The position numbers were made by a program, and so were the translations under genes. Below, in pieces: positions 9,208-17,478 of a stretch of DNA of 58,016 nucleotides. A model generated the notes under the pieces. That model saw only the letters and a list, made by a program, of their open reading frames with translations, was not told where the DNA came from and did no database searches. The stretch is from Pseudomonadota bacterium (GTDB lineage: Bacteria; SAR324; NAC60-12): assembly GCA_004213175.1 (NCBI GenBank), contig SHAT01000007.1, forward strand, positions 1 to 58,016, read 5' to 3'. Every line of letters begins with the position of its first letter. Position 1 is the stretch's first letter.

Positions 9208-10056
9208 TCAAGTAGCAGTTTTTCCCGGAGGTTTTGCGTCAAAAATCAATGTATCCGCACCGTTGTATACAAGAAAATGTTTACCCCCAGCTCGGGCGAT
9301 TGTAGTTACGCCTAGTTTTTTTGAGAGTTCAAATCCCATTTGCGTGATTCCAGCACGTGAAAATAAAACTGAAATTCCCATTTGTGCTACTTTAATTACC
9401 ATTTCTGAAGTCAGACGCCCGGTAGTATAAAAAGATTTATCTTCACCGTCTATACCTTCTAATAGCATATGTCCCGCAATGGCGTCTGTCGCGTTGTGGC
9501 GACCAACATCTTCAATAAAAATTTCGATGTTTTCACCTCTACATAAAGCGCATCCATGTACTGCTCCGGATTTTTTGTAAACATCATTGTATAAACGAAT
9601 ATTATGTAATAGTCGATAAAAAGAAGATTGTACTAAACTTGGTTTTGTCAGATTTATATTTTCTAAATCTTCCATTATATTACCGAACACGGTGCCCTGA
9701 CCGCATCCGGAAGTTACGGTACGTTTCTTTAGTTTTTCATCCCAATTATCACTGCCATTTGTTGTGACTACCGTCGCCGATTCGATGTCCCAATCGACTT
9801 GCACAGCTTTTATTTCTGCCACGGTTTTAATAAAACCCTGATTGTGCAGGTAACCCATTACCAGCAATTCTGGGAATTTACCCAAAGTCATTAGTGTAAC
9901 AATTTCCTGTTTGTCAATGTAGATTGTCAAGGGGCGTTCGCCGGTGATATGCGTTTTGCGAGTGTTACCAAATTCATCCGTAACGCTTACAGGATATGAT
10001 GCTACTATTCCAGCATTTGTCATTTCTGGTCGCTTATTCTTATTTTGCATATTCAC
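9208..10056 (-). CDS. fdhD: Formate dehydrogenase accessory sulfurtransferase FdhD
   Basis: Cytoplasmic protein that passes sulfur from a cysteine desulfurase to the Mo/W cofactor of formate dehydrogenase. The 282 residues include TSGCGQGT (115-122) with the likely persulfide Cys118, and the family signature EDVGRHNATDAIAG (182-195), then TTGRLTSEMV and SRAGITQMG. The active loop has one Cys instead of the CxxC of E. coli FdhD, and HGCALC (168-173) supplies two more. A GTG at 10056 sits at proper distance from AAGGTGAAG; the ATG at 10050 is also possible. No formate dehydrogenase is in the window, so the client lies elsewhere. Confidence 0.93.
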   Translation of the reverse strand: MNMQNKNKRPEMTNAGIVASYPVSVTDEFGNTRKTHITGERPLTIYIDKQEIVTLMTLGKFPELLVMGYLHNQGFIKTVAEIKAVQVDWDIESATVVTTNGSDNWDEKLKKRTVTSGCGQGTVFGNIMEDLENINLTKPSLVQSSFYRLLHNIRLYNDVYKKSGAVHGCALCRGENIEIFIEDVGRHNATDAIAGHMLLEGIDGEDKSFYTTGRLTSEMVIKVAQMGISVLFSRAGITQMGFELSKKLGVTTIARAGGKHFLVYNGADTLIFDAKPPGKTAT

Positions 10057-10193
10057 TAGGCTTCACCTTATATGTTGAAATTCAGATGTGCGTTTATAAA
10101 AAAAAGCAAACTATTTATCAGACTCCAACATTTCTCTAAAAAACAACTTTCTTATGATACTAAAAAGGGGCAGCGATTTGTTAATTCCTTTTA

Positions 10194-11012
10194 TTAACAA
10201 CCTTTCCATACAGCCTGACGTTTGTTGATAAATGCGTCCACGCCTTCAGAAACATCTTCCGCCATCATGTTGCAGGCCATTATTTTTCCGGCAAAAGTAT
10301 ATGCATCTTCCATCTTATGTTCGAGTTGTTTGTAGAACATTTTCTTTCCGGTGAAAACAGCCAACGATGATTTTGATAGAATTGCTTCCGCAAGCTTTTG
10401 GGTTTCTTCATCAATTTTTCTCACTGGAACAACACGATTAAGCAAACCCCAGTTGAGAGCTGTTTCAGCATCTATAAATTCACCTGTAAGCAATAATTCC
10501 ATTGCCCGTTTGCGTGAGATATTTCGACTAACTGGAACCGCAGGAGTCGAGCAAAAAAGACCGACATTGATTCCAGAAGTCGCAAATCTTGTCCCCTCCG
10601 CCGCCACCGCTAAATCACAGGCTGCTACCAGTTGACAACCTGCCGCAGTTGCAATCCCATGTACTTTGGCAATGATTGGCTGAGGCATTCGATTTAGAGT
10701 CATCATCATCTTGCTGCACTGTAGAAACAGATTTTGATAGTACTCTTCTTTACGGTTGGCAATCATTTCTTTTAAATCATGTCCGGCAGAGAAGACATTG
10801 CCTGCACCTTGCAAAATTACTAATCGCAAATTTTCATTATTTGAGATGGAGTCTAGTTCACGTTGCAGTATTTTCAACATTGCTTCAGACAATGCGTTAA
10901 ACTGTTTCGGGCGGTTGAGGGTTAAAGTAACAACACTATTTTCTTCATTTCGAATAACCAAGTCTTCACTTGAAGATAGACTTTCGGGAATTTGATTTTC
11001 TGCAGATTTCAT
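10194..11012 (-). CDS. Crotonase-family protein (ECHDC3-like), catalytic glutamates absent
   Basis: Enoyl-CoA hydratase/isomerase fold, 272 residues from the ATG at 11012. The oxyanion-hole strand FSAGHDL (74-80) and HGIATAAGCQLVAACD (118-133) are recognisable. Where active hydratases have two Glu, this protein has Gln127 (AGCQL) and a Ser-Gly pair (FATSGINVGLFCSTP, 144-158). The GINVGLFCSTP stretch matches the ECHDC3 subgroup, whose reaction is poorly defined. The ATG overlaps the stop of the upstream esterase (ATGA) behind an AGGAAA ribosome-binding site, so the two are translationally coupled. Classical hydratase activity is unlikely; CoA-thioester binding is plausible. Confidence 0.85.
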   Translation of the reverse strand: MKSAENQIPESLSSSEDLVIRNEENSVVTLTLNRPKQFNALSEAMLKILQRELDSISNNENLRLVILQGAGNVFSAGHDLKEMIANRKEEYYQNLFLQCSKMMMTLNRMPQPIIAKVHGIATAAGCQLVAACDLAVAAEGTRFATSGINVGLFCSTPAVPVSRNISRKRAMELLLTGEFIDAETALNWGLLNRVVPVRKIDEETQKLAEAILSKSSLAVFTGKKMFYKQLEHKMEDAYTFAGKIMACNMMAEDVSEGVDAFINKRQAVWKGC

Positions 11013-12277
11013 TTTTTTCCTGAATTGTAGAGATGATTTTCGTGAAGCATAATTAAGTATCGCTCTATTGTTGGTATTATACACTGTGCCGTTAAAGAAG
11101 GTAAAATGTCAAATGCATGTTGTACTAGAGGTAAACTTAAAAATGCAGAATTAGGAACTTTGTGGGCCTCTAGAGCCTCCCAAAATGAGTACGTTTCTGA
11201 AGTTGAAACCAGTGCGTCTGTTTCGCCTTGAATCAGTAAAAATGGGGGAGCCTTTCCGGAAATCCAGTTAGCGGGTGTAATTTGCTCATAACGATCATGC
11301 TGTTTTTTTGGAGTCCCTCCGCATAGCATTTTCAATACTCTTGCTTTTGCAGGATAGGGAGTCTGATTTTCAAAAGGATCATGAAAATTGAAAACACCAT
11401 AAATAGGTACACAACCATGAATGCTAGTATCCATCTTCTCAAAGCCTGGTTGAAATTCCACTCGGTTTTGTGTGAGTGCCATCATTGCTGCTAAATGTCC
11501 ACCTGCAGAGCCTCCAGTCGTAACGATGAAATCTGGATCCAGTCCGTGTTCTTCGGCATTATTTCTAATCCATCGCAAAGCACGTTTTACATCAATTAAG
11601 TGTTCCGGAAAAATTATGTCCGGACTGAAACGGTAGCTGACCGAAAAACAAACCCAGCCTCGTGCAGCCATTCGTGTCATTAAAAAAGAAGCTTGTCGTT
11701 TACTGCCAGTAATCCAAGCACCGCCGTGAATTTGAAGTATCCCCGGATGTTTCTTTTTTGTGTTAAGTGGTCGGTAAATATCAAGTTTTAGCTGAACTCC
11801 TGCTTCATTATAAAAAACCTGATCACGAATTATTTCGATGCGTGGATCGTCGAATACGGTGTTTGGATTAAACCAGCACTCCCAGTCAATTTCGAGGATG
11901 TTACGGGGAACAAGCGGCCGTGGATATTTGTTGTTCCATTGAACACCTAACTGTTCTTCCATCTTATGCTCAAGTCGCTCAGGTAGATATAGAATTATCC
12001 AGAGACGAAGCATCAAAATGATCCATCCGCTAAGATGAACTAGAAGTCCAGCCCATCCAAGAGGTTGGTTTAAAATATCAGAAAATGAAAATAGAAGAAT
12101 GATACCAGTATTAAGAATAATCCACTGAGGCAGCAAGTCTCCAACCAGCCAACTCATTACAAATGAAACAAGAATTACTTGGAATGATGAATTTGAACGC
12201 TTGGCGAGAGGTCGGAAAACATTGAGAGTAATAAATATCGAACCCAATGTCCAAAATATGAAGAGAATTGTGACCAT
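11009..12277 (-). CDS. Membrane-anchored alpha/beta hydrolase (HSL-type esterase)
   Basis: A 422-residue protein. The first 100 residues contain three or four hydrophobic segments that would anchor it in the inner membrane. The catalytic domain (about 150-400) has the oxyanion motif HGG (184-186), the nucleophile box GGSAGG with Ser257, and likely Asp354 and His387. This is the hormone-sensitive-lipase/carboxylesterase pattern. It overlaps the downstream crotonase gene by four bases. A dyad GGTGA-A-TCACC (12341-12351) lies 65 bp upstream. Substrate unknown; a short acyl ester or lipid is likely from the family. Confidence 0.85.
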   Translation of the reverse strand: MVTILFIFWTLGSIFITLNVFRPLAKRSNSSFQVILVSFVMSWLVGDLLPQWIILNTGIILLFSFSDILNQPLGWAGLLVHLSGWIILMLRLWIILYLPERLEHKMEEQLGVQWNNKYPRPLVPRNILEIDWECWFNPNTVFDDPRIEIIRDQVFYNEAGVQLKLDIYRPLNTKKKHPGILQIHGGAWITGSKRQASFLMTRMAARGWVCFSVSYRFSPDIIFPEHLIDVKRALRWIRNNAEEHGLDPDFIVTTGGSAGGHLAAMMALTQNRVEFQPGFEKMDTSIHGCVPIYGVFNFHDPFENQTPYPAKARVLKMLCGGTPKKQHDRYEQITPANWISGKAPPFLLIQGETDALVSTSETYSFWEALEAHKVPNSAFLSLPLVQHAFDILPSLTAQCIIPTIERYLIMLHENHLYNSGKK

Positions 12278-12394
12278 GCGGCTTGGAAAAGCGATGCAGA
12301 GTCCTCTTTTTTAACAGCCAAGTTCAAAAGTACTTTACAAGGTGAATCACCCCTATATTTTACTAAACTCAGCAGTTATAAAAAAAATAAGAAA

Positions 12395-12796
12395 TCAGCG
12401 TTTTGAAAATTGATATTTTTTGCGTGCGCCTGGTTGACCGTATTTTTTCCGCTCAACTTTCCGCGAGTCACGAGTCAACATCCCTGCTTTTTTGAGTACA
12501 TCTCGAGAGTCTTCAATCGCGAGTAGCAAAGCTCGGGATATACCGTGTCGTATTGCCCCAGCCTGACCTGATAATCCGCCGCCGTGTACGTTAATAAAAA
12601 TGTCAAATTTATCAATAGATTCAGTTAGCTCAAGAGGTTGACGAAGAACCATTTTGAGTGTCTCCCTACCAAAATAATCTCCAACAGATCTTTTGTTGAT
12701 AACTATGTTACCTTTTCCTGGACGGAGGTAAACGCGGGCTACAGAGTCTTTCCGGCGACCGGTTCCGTAGTACTGAACAGTAGTTTTTTTTGCCAT
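12395..12796 (-). CDS. rpsI: 30S ribosomal protein S9
   Basis: Small-subunit protein S9, 133 residues. It starts [14 protein letters not shown], has the central [19 protein letters not shown] and ends with the basic tail KKYQFSKR, whose last residues reach the P-site tRNA in ribosomes. It lies three bases behind rplM, the usual two-gene operon. Confidence 0.98.
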   Translation of the reverse strand: MAKKTTVQYYGTGRRKDSVARVYLRPGKGNIVINKRSVGDYFGRETLKMVLRQPLELTESIDKFDIFINVHGGGLSGQAGAIRHGISRALLLAIEDSRDVLKKAGMLTRDSRKVERKKYGQPGARKKYQFSKR

Positions 12797-12799
12797 AGG

Positions 12800-13243
12800 T
12801 CAAATATTAAGGTTCTGAGGTTGCTGAGATTCGTGAGGGTGTTCCGAACCTATGTAAACTTTTAAACGTTGCATGGAACGTCTATTTAGAGCATTTTTTG
12901 GCAACATACCTTTGACAGCACCTTCTATGATGCGCTCAGGATGCTTTTCCTTTAATTCATAGTATTTAGCACTTTTAATTCCACCTGGATAACCTGTATG
13001 ATGGTAATACATTTTGTCTTCTTCTTTCTTTCCACTAACATGTACTTTATCTGCGTTAACTACAATTACAAAATCTCCTGTATCAACGTGTGGTGAAAAT
13101 AATGCTTTATGTTTCCCTCTAAGAACATGCGCAATTCTTGTTGCCATCCGGCCTAAAGTCTGACCTTCTGCATCTACTATCCACCAGACTCGTGGGGTTG
13201 TACCGTTGTAAAAATCTTCTTTTCTGGCAAATTTGGTATTCAT
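12800..13243 (-). CDS. rplM: 50S ribosomal protein L13
   Basis: Large-subunit protein L13, 147 residues, with the family landmarks [15 protein letters not shown] near the start, the HTGYPGGIK loop and the [19 protein letters not shown] block. It is first in the rplM-rpsI operon. The last ten or so residues ([10 protein letters not shown]) are a short non-conserved tail. Confidence 0.98.
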   Translation of the reverse strand: MNTKFARKEDFYNGTTPRVWWIVDAEGQTLGRMATRIAHVLRGKHKALFSPHVDTGDFVIVVNADKVHVSGKKEEDKMYYHHTGYPGGIKSAKYYELKEKHPERIIEGAVKGMLPKNALNRRSMQRLKVYIGSEHPHESQQPQNLNI

Positions 13244-13604
13244 TTTTATCTCTATCTATTTTTCTCTAATCTTGTCAAGGATTTAGTTACACAGTATGTA
13301 AATTTACTACTGCTAAACCCTACTATAATGCGTTAACTTGAAGTTTTTTGCAAGACCTTAATCCATTCTTTAGATAATTATTAATGTTGCAATTGTAAAC
13401 ATCCTAAAGTTTGTCCTTGCTTATAATTAGTTTGACAATAAAATATGATTATATCAATCACTTTTTGCGAGTCCAGTTTTTGATTTCTCGCTTGGGGTAA
13501 TTTATTGGAATTTGTTACTATGAAATATTAATGAGCATTATGTTATACATTAGGCCTCAAATTTTGTTTATATTTTAAGAAGAAAATTTGCACTAGCCAA
13601 AAAA
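13244..13604. other. Intergenic region with the rplM promoter zone
   Basis: AT-rich spacer of 361 bp between the end of the diguanylate cyclase gene and rplM, both on the minus strand. Minus-strand matches to promoter boxes are TTGACA (13273-13278), without a good -10 at proper distance, and TATAGT (13321-13326). Neither pair is convincing. No convincing open frame or terminator hairpin was seen. Confidence 0.3.
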
Positions 13605-15023
13605 TTAAAGCGGTTTGACGGCAATCACCTTATTTCTTCCGTCTGATTTAGCTTTATATAAACTATCGTCAGCTTTTTTTAGTAGTAGTTCCGTGGTATC
13701 TGCGTCCTCTGGAAAAGTCGCAACTCCAAAAGTACACGTTTGTTTTCCAAGTTGTTGCTGTTGATATTTGAATTTATCCTTAGCAATATCCACCCGTATT
13801 TTGTTTGCAATCAGCACAGCATTCTCTTTATCACAGTTGGGTAAAATAACAACAAATTCATCTCCGCCAAACCGTGCCGCCAGGTCACCTCTGCGGATGC
13901 ATTTTTTAATAATGGCGGCGACTGAAGCTAGTATTATGTCACCAAGTTGATGTCCATGTGCATCATTGTATTGTTTAAATTGGTCCACATCTGCGATGAT
14001 AAGAGAAAACGGTTGCTTCTCTTCTGGGAAAAGATTGAAGATTGCTTCCAGAAATTCATCCATCCTTCGGCGGTTGGCTAGTCCAGTAAGTCTATCTGTA
14101 TCAGCCATGATCTCGACGTTTTTTAGCTCTTGCAGGATGTAATGGTCTTTACGGAATTTGCTGAGAAGATGTTGTAGGTCAAACGTTGAAAAAGGCTTTG
14201 TCAAAAAATCAGTGACACCAAGTTCTGAGAGGAATTGTCTGTTCTTCAATTTTTCACAATATTGACTTATGACCAACATTGGTGCCATATGTGAACTGCA
14301 GATTTCTATCAAGTTTCTGATTTCATCTTTCTGTGAAGAGCCTCGAATAATCATTTCTGGATCAGTAATTATAAAATCAAAATTATTTTCAAATGGTTTT
14401 TCAAAAAAATTATGATAAGAGTTTATTTCTATTACTCTAGAATTTATCCAGATCTTTTCTAGAGTTGATTTTATTTTCTTTCTTGACTGTTTGTCAGAAT
14501 CAAGGATGCCAATCAGCGGAATAGGCTCTTTGTTTAGGCGGGTGCTATTATTCAGCTGTGAACGTGCAGTAATGTGTCTTAGTTTTTCTGCAAGAATGTG
14601 TGCAAAAAGATAATATACAATAGAAACTTTTGTGTCCTCTTCAGAAACTTTAAAAAGGTGTTTCGGAAAAATTACTACTAGAGAATCTTCTTCTGAGATT
14701 ACGTCTGCATAAGAATTTGGATTATCTGAAATAATAGACATCTCACCAAAGATATCTCCAGGATGATTCAGACGCATGATGAAATGATTCTTTGATGTTA
14801 CAACAAGCGAACCTTCCAAAAGTATGATTAATTCAGGAGGTTTAAACTGTTTATCGTGCATAAGATACTCTCCATCTCTCAATGAAACAAATTCACCTTG
14901 GCAGAGTATTTCCTTTAAATTATCCAGGCTGATATTTCTAAAATAACGGGAGGACTTGATGATTCTTACAAATTTATCCGAATCGTAAATTTCCTTCGAT
15001 TGAGAGGGAGATTTTCGTTGCAT
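13605..15023 (-). CDS. Diguanylate cyclase with cyclic-nucleotide-binding and receiver domains
   Basis: Predicted cytoplasmic c-di-GMP synthase, 472 residues. Domain order: a cyclic-nucleotide-binding-like domain (about 18-150, with GDIFGEMSIIS), a receiver-like domain (about 175-295, FDFIITDPEM with the phosphoacceptor-like Asp and FLTKPF with the conserved Lys), and GGDEF (about 310-470). The active site GGDEF near residue 385 is intact, and RRGD five residues upstream is an RxxD inhibitory site, so product feedback is expected. RLTGLANRR is the usual domain start. The architecture suggests that a bound nucleotide or phosphorylation controls c-di-GMP output. The gene is divergent from the PrsW-like gene. 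Confidence 0.9.
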   Translation of the reverse strand: MQRKSPSQSKEIYDSDKFVRIIKSSRYFRNISLDNLKEILCQGEFVSLRDGEYLMHDKQFKPPELIILLEGSLVVTSKNHFIMRLNHPGDIFGEMSIISDNPNSYADVISEEDSLVVIFPKHLFKVSEEDTKVSIVYYLFAHILAEKLRHITARSQLNNSTRLNKEPIPLIGILDSDKQSRKKIKSTLEKIWINSRVIEINSYHNFFEKPFENNFDFIITDPEMIIRGSSQKDEIRNLIEICSSHMAPMLVISQYCEKLKNRQFLSELGVTDFLTKPFSTFDLQHLLSKFRKDHYILQELKNVEIMADTDRLTGLANRRRMDEFLEAIFNLFPEEKQPFSLIIADVDQFKQYNDAHGHQLGDIILASVAAIIKKCIRRGDLAARFGGDEFVVILPNCDKENAVLIANKIRVDIAKDKFKYQQQQLGKQTCTFGVATFPEDADTTELLLKKADDSLYKAKSDGRNKVIAVKPL

Positions 15024-15149
15024 TGGATTCTTTCCTAATATTCTTCTAAGATATTTTAAGCACCATCAAGTCAATATGCCAGAATGAAGGTTTTCTATCA
15101 AGAATATGCCATGAATCCAGAGGAATCACAACATATAGGATAATAAAGT

Positions 15150-15893
15150 ATGCTCCCAATCATCGGTATAGTCATTGTACCCGGGATTCTCTGGGGCTGG
15201 GTTTTTTATCATGCACAGCGTTATAAAAAAGTTTACCTGCCTTTACTGCTGATATTGTTCATTGGAGGCATGGGATCAGGATTGCTAGCGTTGCTTTTAA
15301 ATCACTCGGTTGAGAAGTACACACTTTTCTGGCCCGATGCACATTGGCCACAGATTATTGCGTTCGGCAAGTCTATATCTTTATTCAGTACAGGATTTTG
15401 GTTTTTTGTAGGATTTAATGAAGAATTTGCTAAATTACTTGTCCTGCTAGTTGTGGTTTATCCGAGCCGTCATTTAGAGGAAACTTTTGATGGAATTCTT
15501 TATGCAGCGGTGATTTCTGTTGGATTTGCGACATTGGAGAACTTTTTTTACCTGAATCAATATGGGTTGGCGGTAGTTATTACAAGGACTGTAATCACAA
15601 TCCCCGCCCATATTTTTATGAGTGTACCAATGGGATATTATGTAGCAAAATCTCGTCTTCTACTTGAGGAAGGCAATAAAAAAAGATTCAGTTTTTATTA
15701 TCCGATGATCACGATTATTCAGGGTTGGATTATTTCATCTTTTCTACATGGTATGTATGATTTCTTAATCTCATTTAAGATGGAGAGTATGGCATATTTA
15801 CAGATTGTGATGATGGGTGGAATTAGTATCTGGATGAGCAGGGTTACTCTTTATGCAATCAGGCGTAAAATGTTGGGGGATTCGACTGACTGA
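15150..15893 (+). CDS. PrsW-family intramembrane metalloprotease
   Basis: Polytopic membrane protein, 247 residues, with seven or eight hydrophobic segments. The family's motifs appear in order: NEEFAK (90-95), ATLENFFY (127-134), PAHIFMSVPMGYY (152-164) and LHGMYDF near 205. Glu and His residues in these motifs are the presumed zinc ligands and catalytic base. In Bacillus, PrsW starts destruction of an anti-sigma factor; the substrate here is unknown. The start follows AGGATAATAAAGT. The gene diverges from the diguanylate cyclase. The 299 bp behind it (15894-16192) show no clear terminator or gene. Confidence 0.8.
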   Translation: MLPIIGIVIVPGILWGWVFYHAQRYKKVYLPLLLILFIGGMGSGLLALLLNHSVEKYTLFWPDAHWPQIIAFGKSISLFSTGFWFFVGFNEEFAKLLVLLVVVYPSRHLEETFDGILYAAVISVGFATLENFFYLNQYGLAVVITRTVITIPAHIFMSVPMGYYVAKSRLLLEEGNKKRFSFYYPMITIIQGWIISSFLHGMYDFLISFKMESMAYLQIVMMGGISIWMSRVTLYAIRRKMLGDSTD

Positions 15894-16192
15894 GTTAGGT
15901 AACTTGTTATATTTATCAGCTAATCTTTCTAAGAAATTCTAAGCTCCTCTCTTGGTTCTCTTTTGATTATTGTCTGGATCTCATCAGAATAATTCTTAAC
16001 ACGGATTTTGACGCTGGATCGAGAATCGACTTTATTTAATTAGCACAAATAAAATTAGATGGTATTAAAACTTGTCATTTAAAACAAAGAGTAAATCTTG
16101 TGTCAGTGAAAAGACTAATAACATTAAATTTTATCAATTAGGTCGAAAAGACAAATTCCTGATTTAATGATTTGTTGGGACTAGCAAAAAAT

Positions 16193-16885
16193 CTACATAT
16201 GTTCCATTTTAAGAGTACCGATAATCTGCAGTACCTGAGGTCTTATTTCAGTTTGATCGTAGAACTGTCCAAAATCTGTAAGCAGGTAATTCAGTGCTTT
16301 CTGATGCACTTCGGGTTTTTTGTTTAGAGCAACCACGCTGCCCAATAAATTGATCAAATCCTTGGTTTGTTTATTGGAAGAAGATGTATCAATTCCTGTC
16401 TTAATCATATCCAGACTATCTAAAAGAAATTTTGATTCGCCTATTTTATTGGAAATGTTAACCAGTTCGTGGATAAGAATGAAACGATCTATTTCAGAAG
16501 ACTGCTGGAACCGCCCAACCAGAATGTAGTAATTTGACCGATCAATGTAACGCTGTGCTTCTATGTAATCGGGAGAGTGAAGCGGTACTTTTGAAAGATC
16601 AACGACTGCAATCTGATAATTTTTTTGATCAAAAGCCGCCAAACCTTTTTTGAAAGGCACTTTTTGGATCATCCATACTGCTTGTGGATAATAAGGAGAA
16701 CTTTGTTCAATTCTACGAAAATGAGCCTTTGCTAATTCGTATTTCCCTTTGCTTAGTGCTCTTTTTCCAGATTCATATGCTTCATTTTTTGGTTCAACAT
16801 TTTCTCCAAACCAGCCACAACCTGTTGTTCCGGCAGCAATGATGATTCCAAGAAAAAAACTTAGTGATTTTTTATTTCTTTTCAT
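16193..16885 (-). CDS. Predicted lipoprotein with TPR-like helical repeats
   Basis: A 230-residue exported protein. After a basic start and a hydrophobic stretch comes TTGCGW, a weak lipobox with Thr at -3 and Cys at about 23. The mature part is built of paired helices typical of tetratricopeptide repeats: YESGKRALSKGKYELAKAHF and KKGLAAFDQKNYQIAVVDL. A good AAGG ribosome-binding site precedes the start. It lies eight bases after hemJ on the same strand, third in a run with the MoeA-PBP fusion. It probably acts as a periplasmic scaffold; no specific function is recognised. Confidence 0.65.
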   Translation of the reverse strand: MKRNKKSLSFFLGIIIAAGTTGCGWFGENVEPKNEAYESGKRALSKGKYELAKAHFRRIEQSSPYYPQAVWMIQKVPFKKGLAAFDQKNYQIAVVDLSKVPLHSPDYIEAQRYIDRSNYYILVGRFQQSSEIDRFILIHELVNISNKIGESKFLLDSLDMIKTGIDTSSSNKQTKDLINLLGSVVALNKKPEVHQKALNYLLTDFGQFYDQTEIRPQVLQIIGTLKMEHM

Positions 16886-16893
16886 AATTTGCC

Positions 16894-17442
16894 TTAGTCT
16901 CGATTATTTACCACGGCCACTTCTCCCCGCCTTTTTGCCAGCCACAGCACGGTAACTATTATTGTCAGTATCATCCCGGCCAGAATTAGCAAAAATATGC
17001 TCCACGAAAGAGCTTCTTTGAAGACTACTAGAAAAACGATGGTGACCAGCAACAGTGTAGGGATTTCATTAAAAATCCTGAAATGTTTTCCACTCCAATT
17101 GCATTTCTCATGAAATAATTGTTTTCTTAGGTGACCACACCACAAGTGATATATAACTAGTAAAATTACCAATCCTATTTTTGTTTGAATCCAAGGGGGT
17201 AGTCCCCACTCCATTAGCATGGCAGTTCCGAATAAAATTGTGATGCACAGCCCGGGCCAAGTAATTCCGTAATAAAGCCGCTTTTCCATCAGTTCGAATT
17301 GGGCTTTGAGGATTCGACTTTCGGACTCTGGACGCTCATCCACTTCACAGTGATAAACAAAAAGACGCCCTAAATAAAACAGTCCTGCAAACCAGACAAT
17401 AACTCCAATGAGATGCAGAGCCTTAAGATAAAGTAATGACAT
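16894..17442 (-). CDS. hemJ: HemJ-type protoporphyrinogen IX oxidase
   Basis: Inner-membrane enzyme for the penultimate step of heme synthesis. The 182-residue protein has four or five membrane helices. Landmarks are KALHLIGVIVWFAGLFYLGR with the conserved His near residue 10, the LFVYH motif, and KRLYYGITWPG. Size and motifs match HemJ (UPF0093) rather than HemG or HemY. It lies 36 bp after the MoeA-PBP gene and 8 bp before the lipoprotein gene. hemB, another heme gene, is elsewhere in the window. Confidence 0.88.
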   Translation of the reverse strand: MSLLYLKALHLIGVIVWFAGLFYLGRLFVYHCEVDERPESESRILKAQFELMEKRLYYGITWPGLCITILFGTAMLMEWGLPPWIQTKIGLVILLVIYHLWCGHLRKQLFHEKCNWSGKHFRIFNEIPTLLLVTIVFLVVFKEALSWSIFLLILAGMILTIIVTVLWLAKRRGEVAVVNNRD

Positions 17443-17478
17443 GTGAATAGTTTTTTATTTTGTTTGAGTATTAAAATA

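Noticed and set aside
9012-9215. 67-codon plus-strand frame between the HTH gene and fdhD
   Set aside because: Hydrophobic and basic sequence with no ribosome-binding site or recognisable motif; it also runs into the fdhD end.
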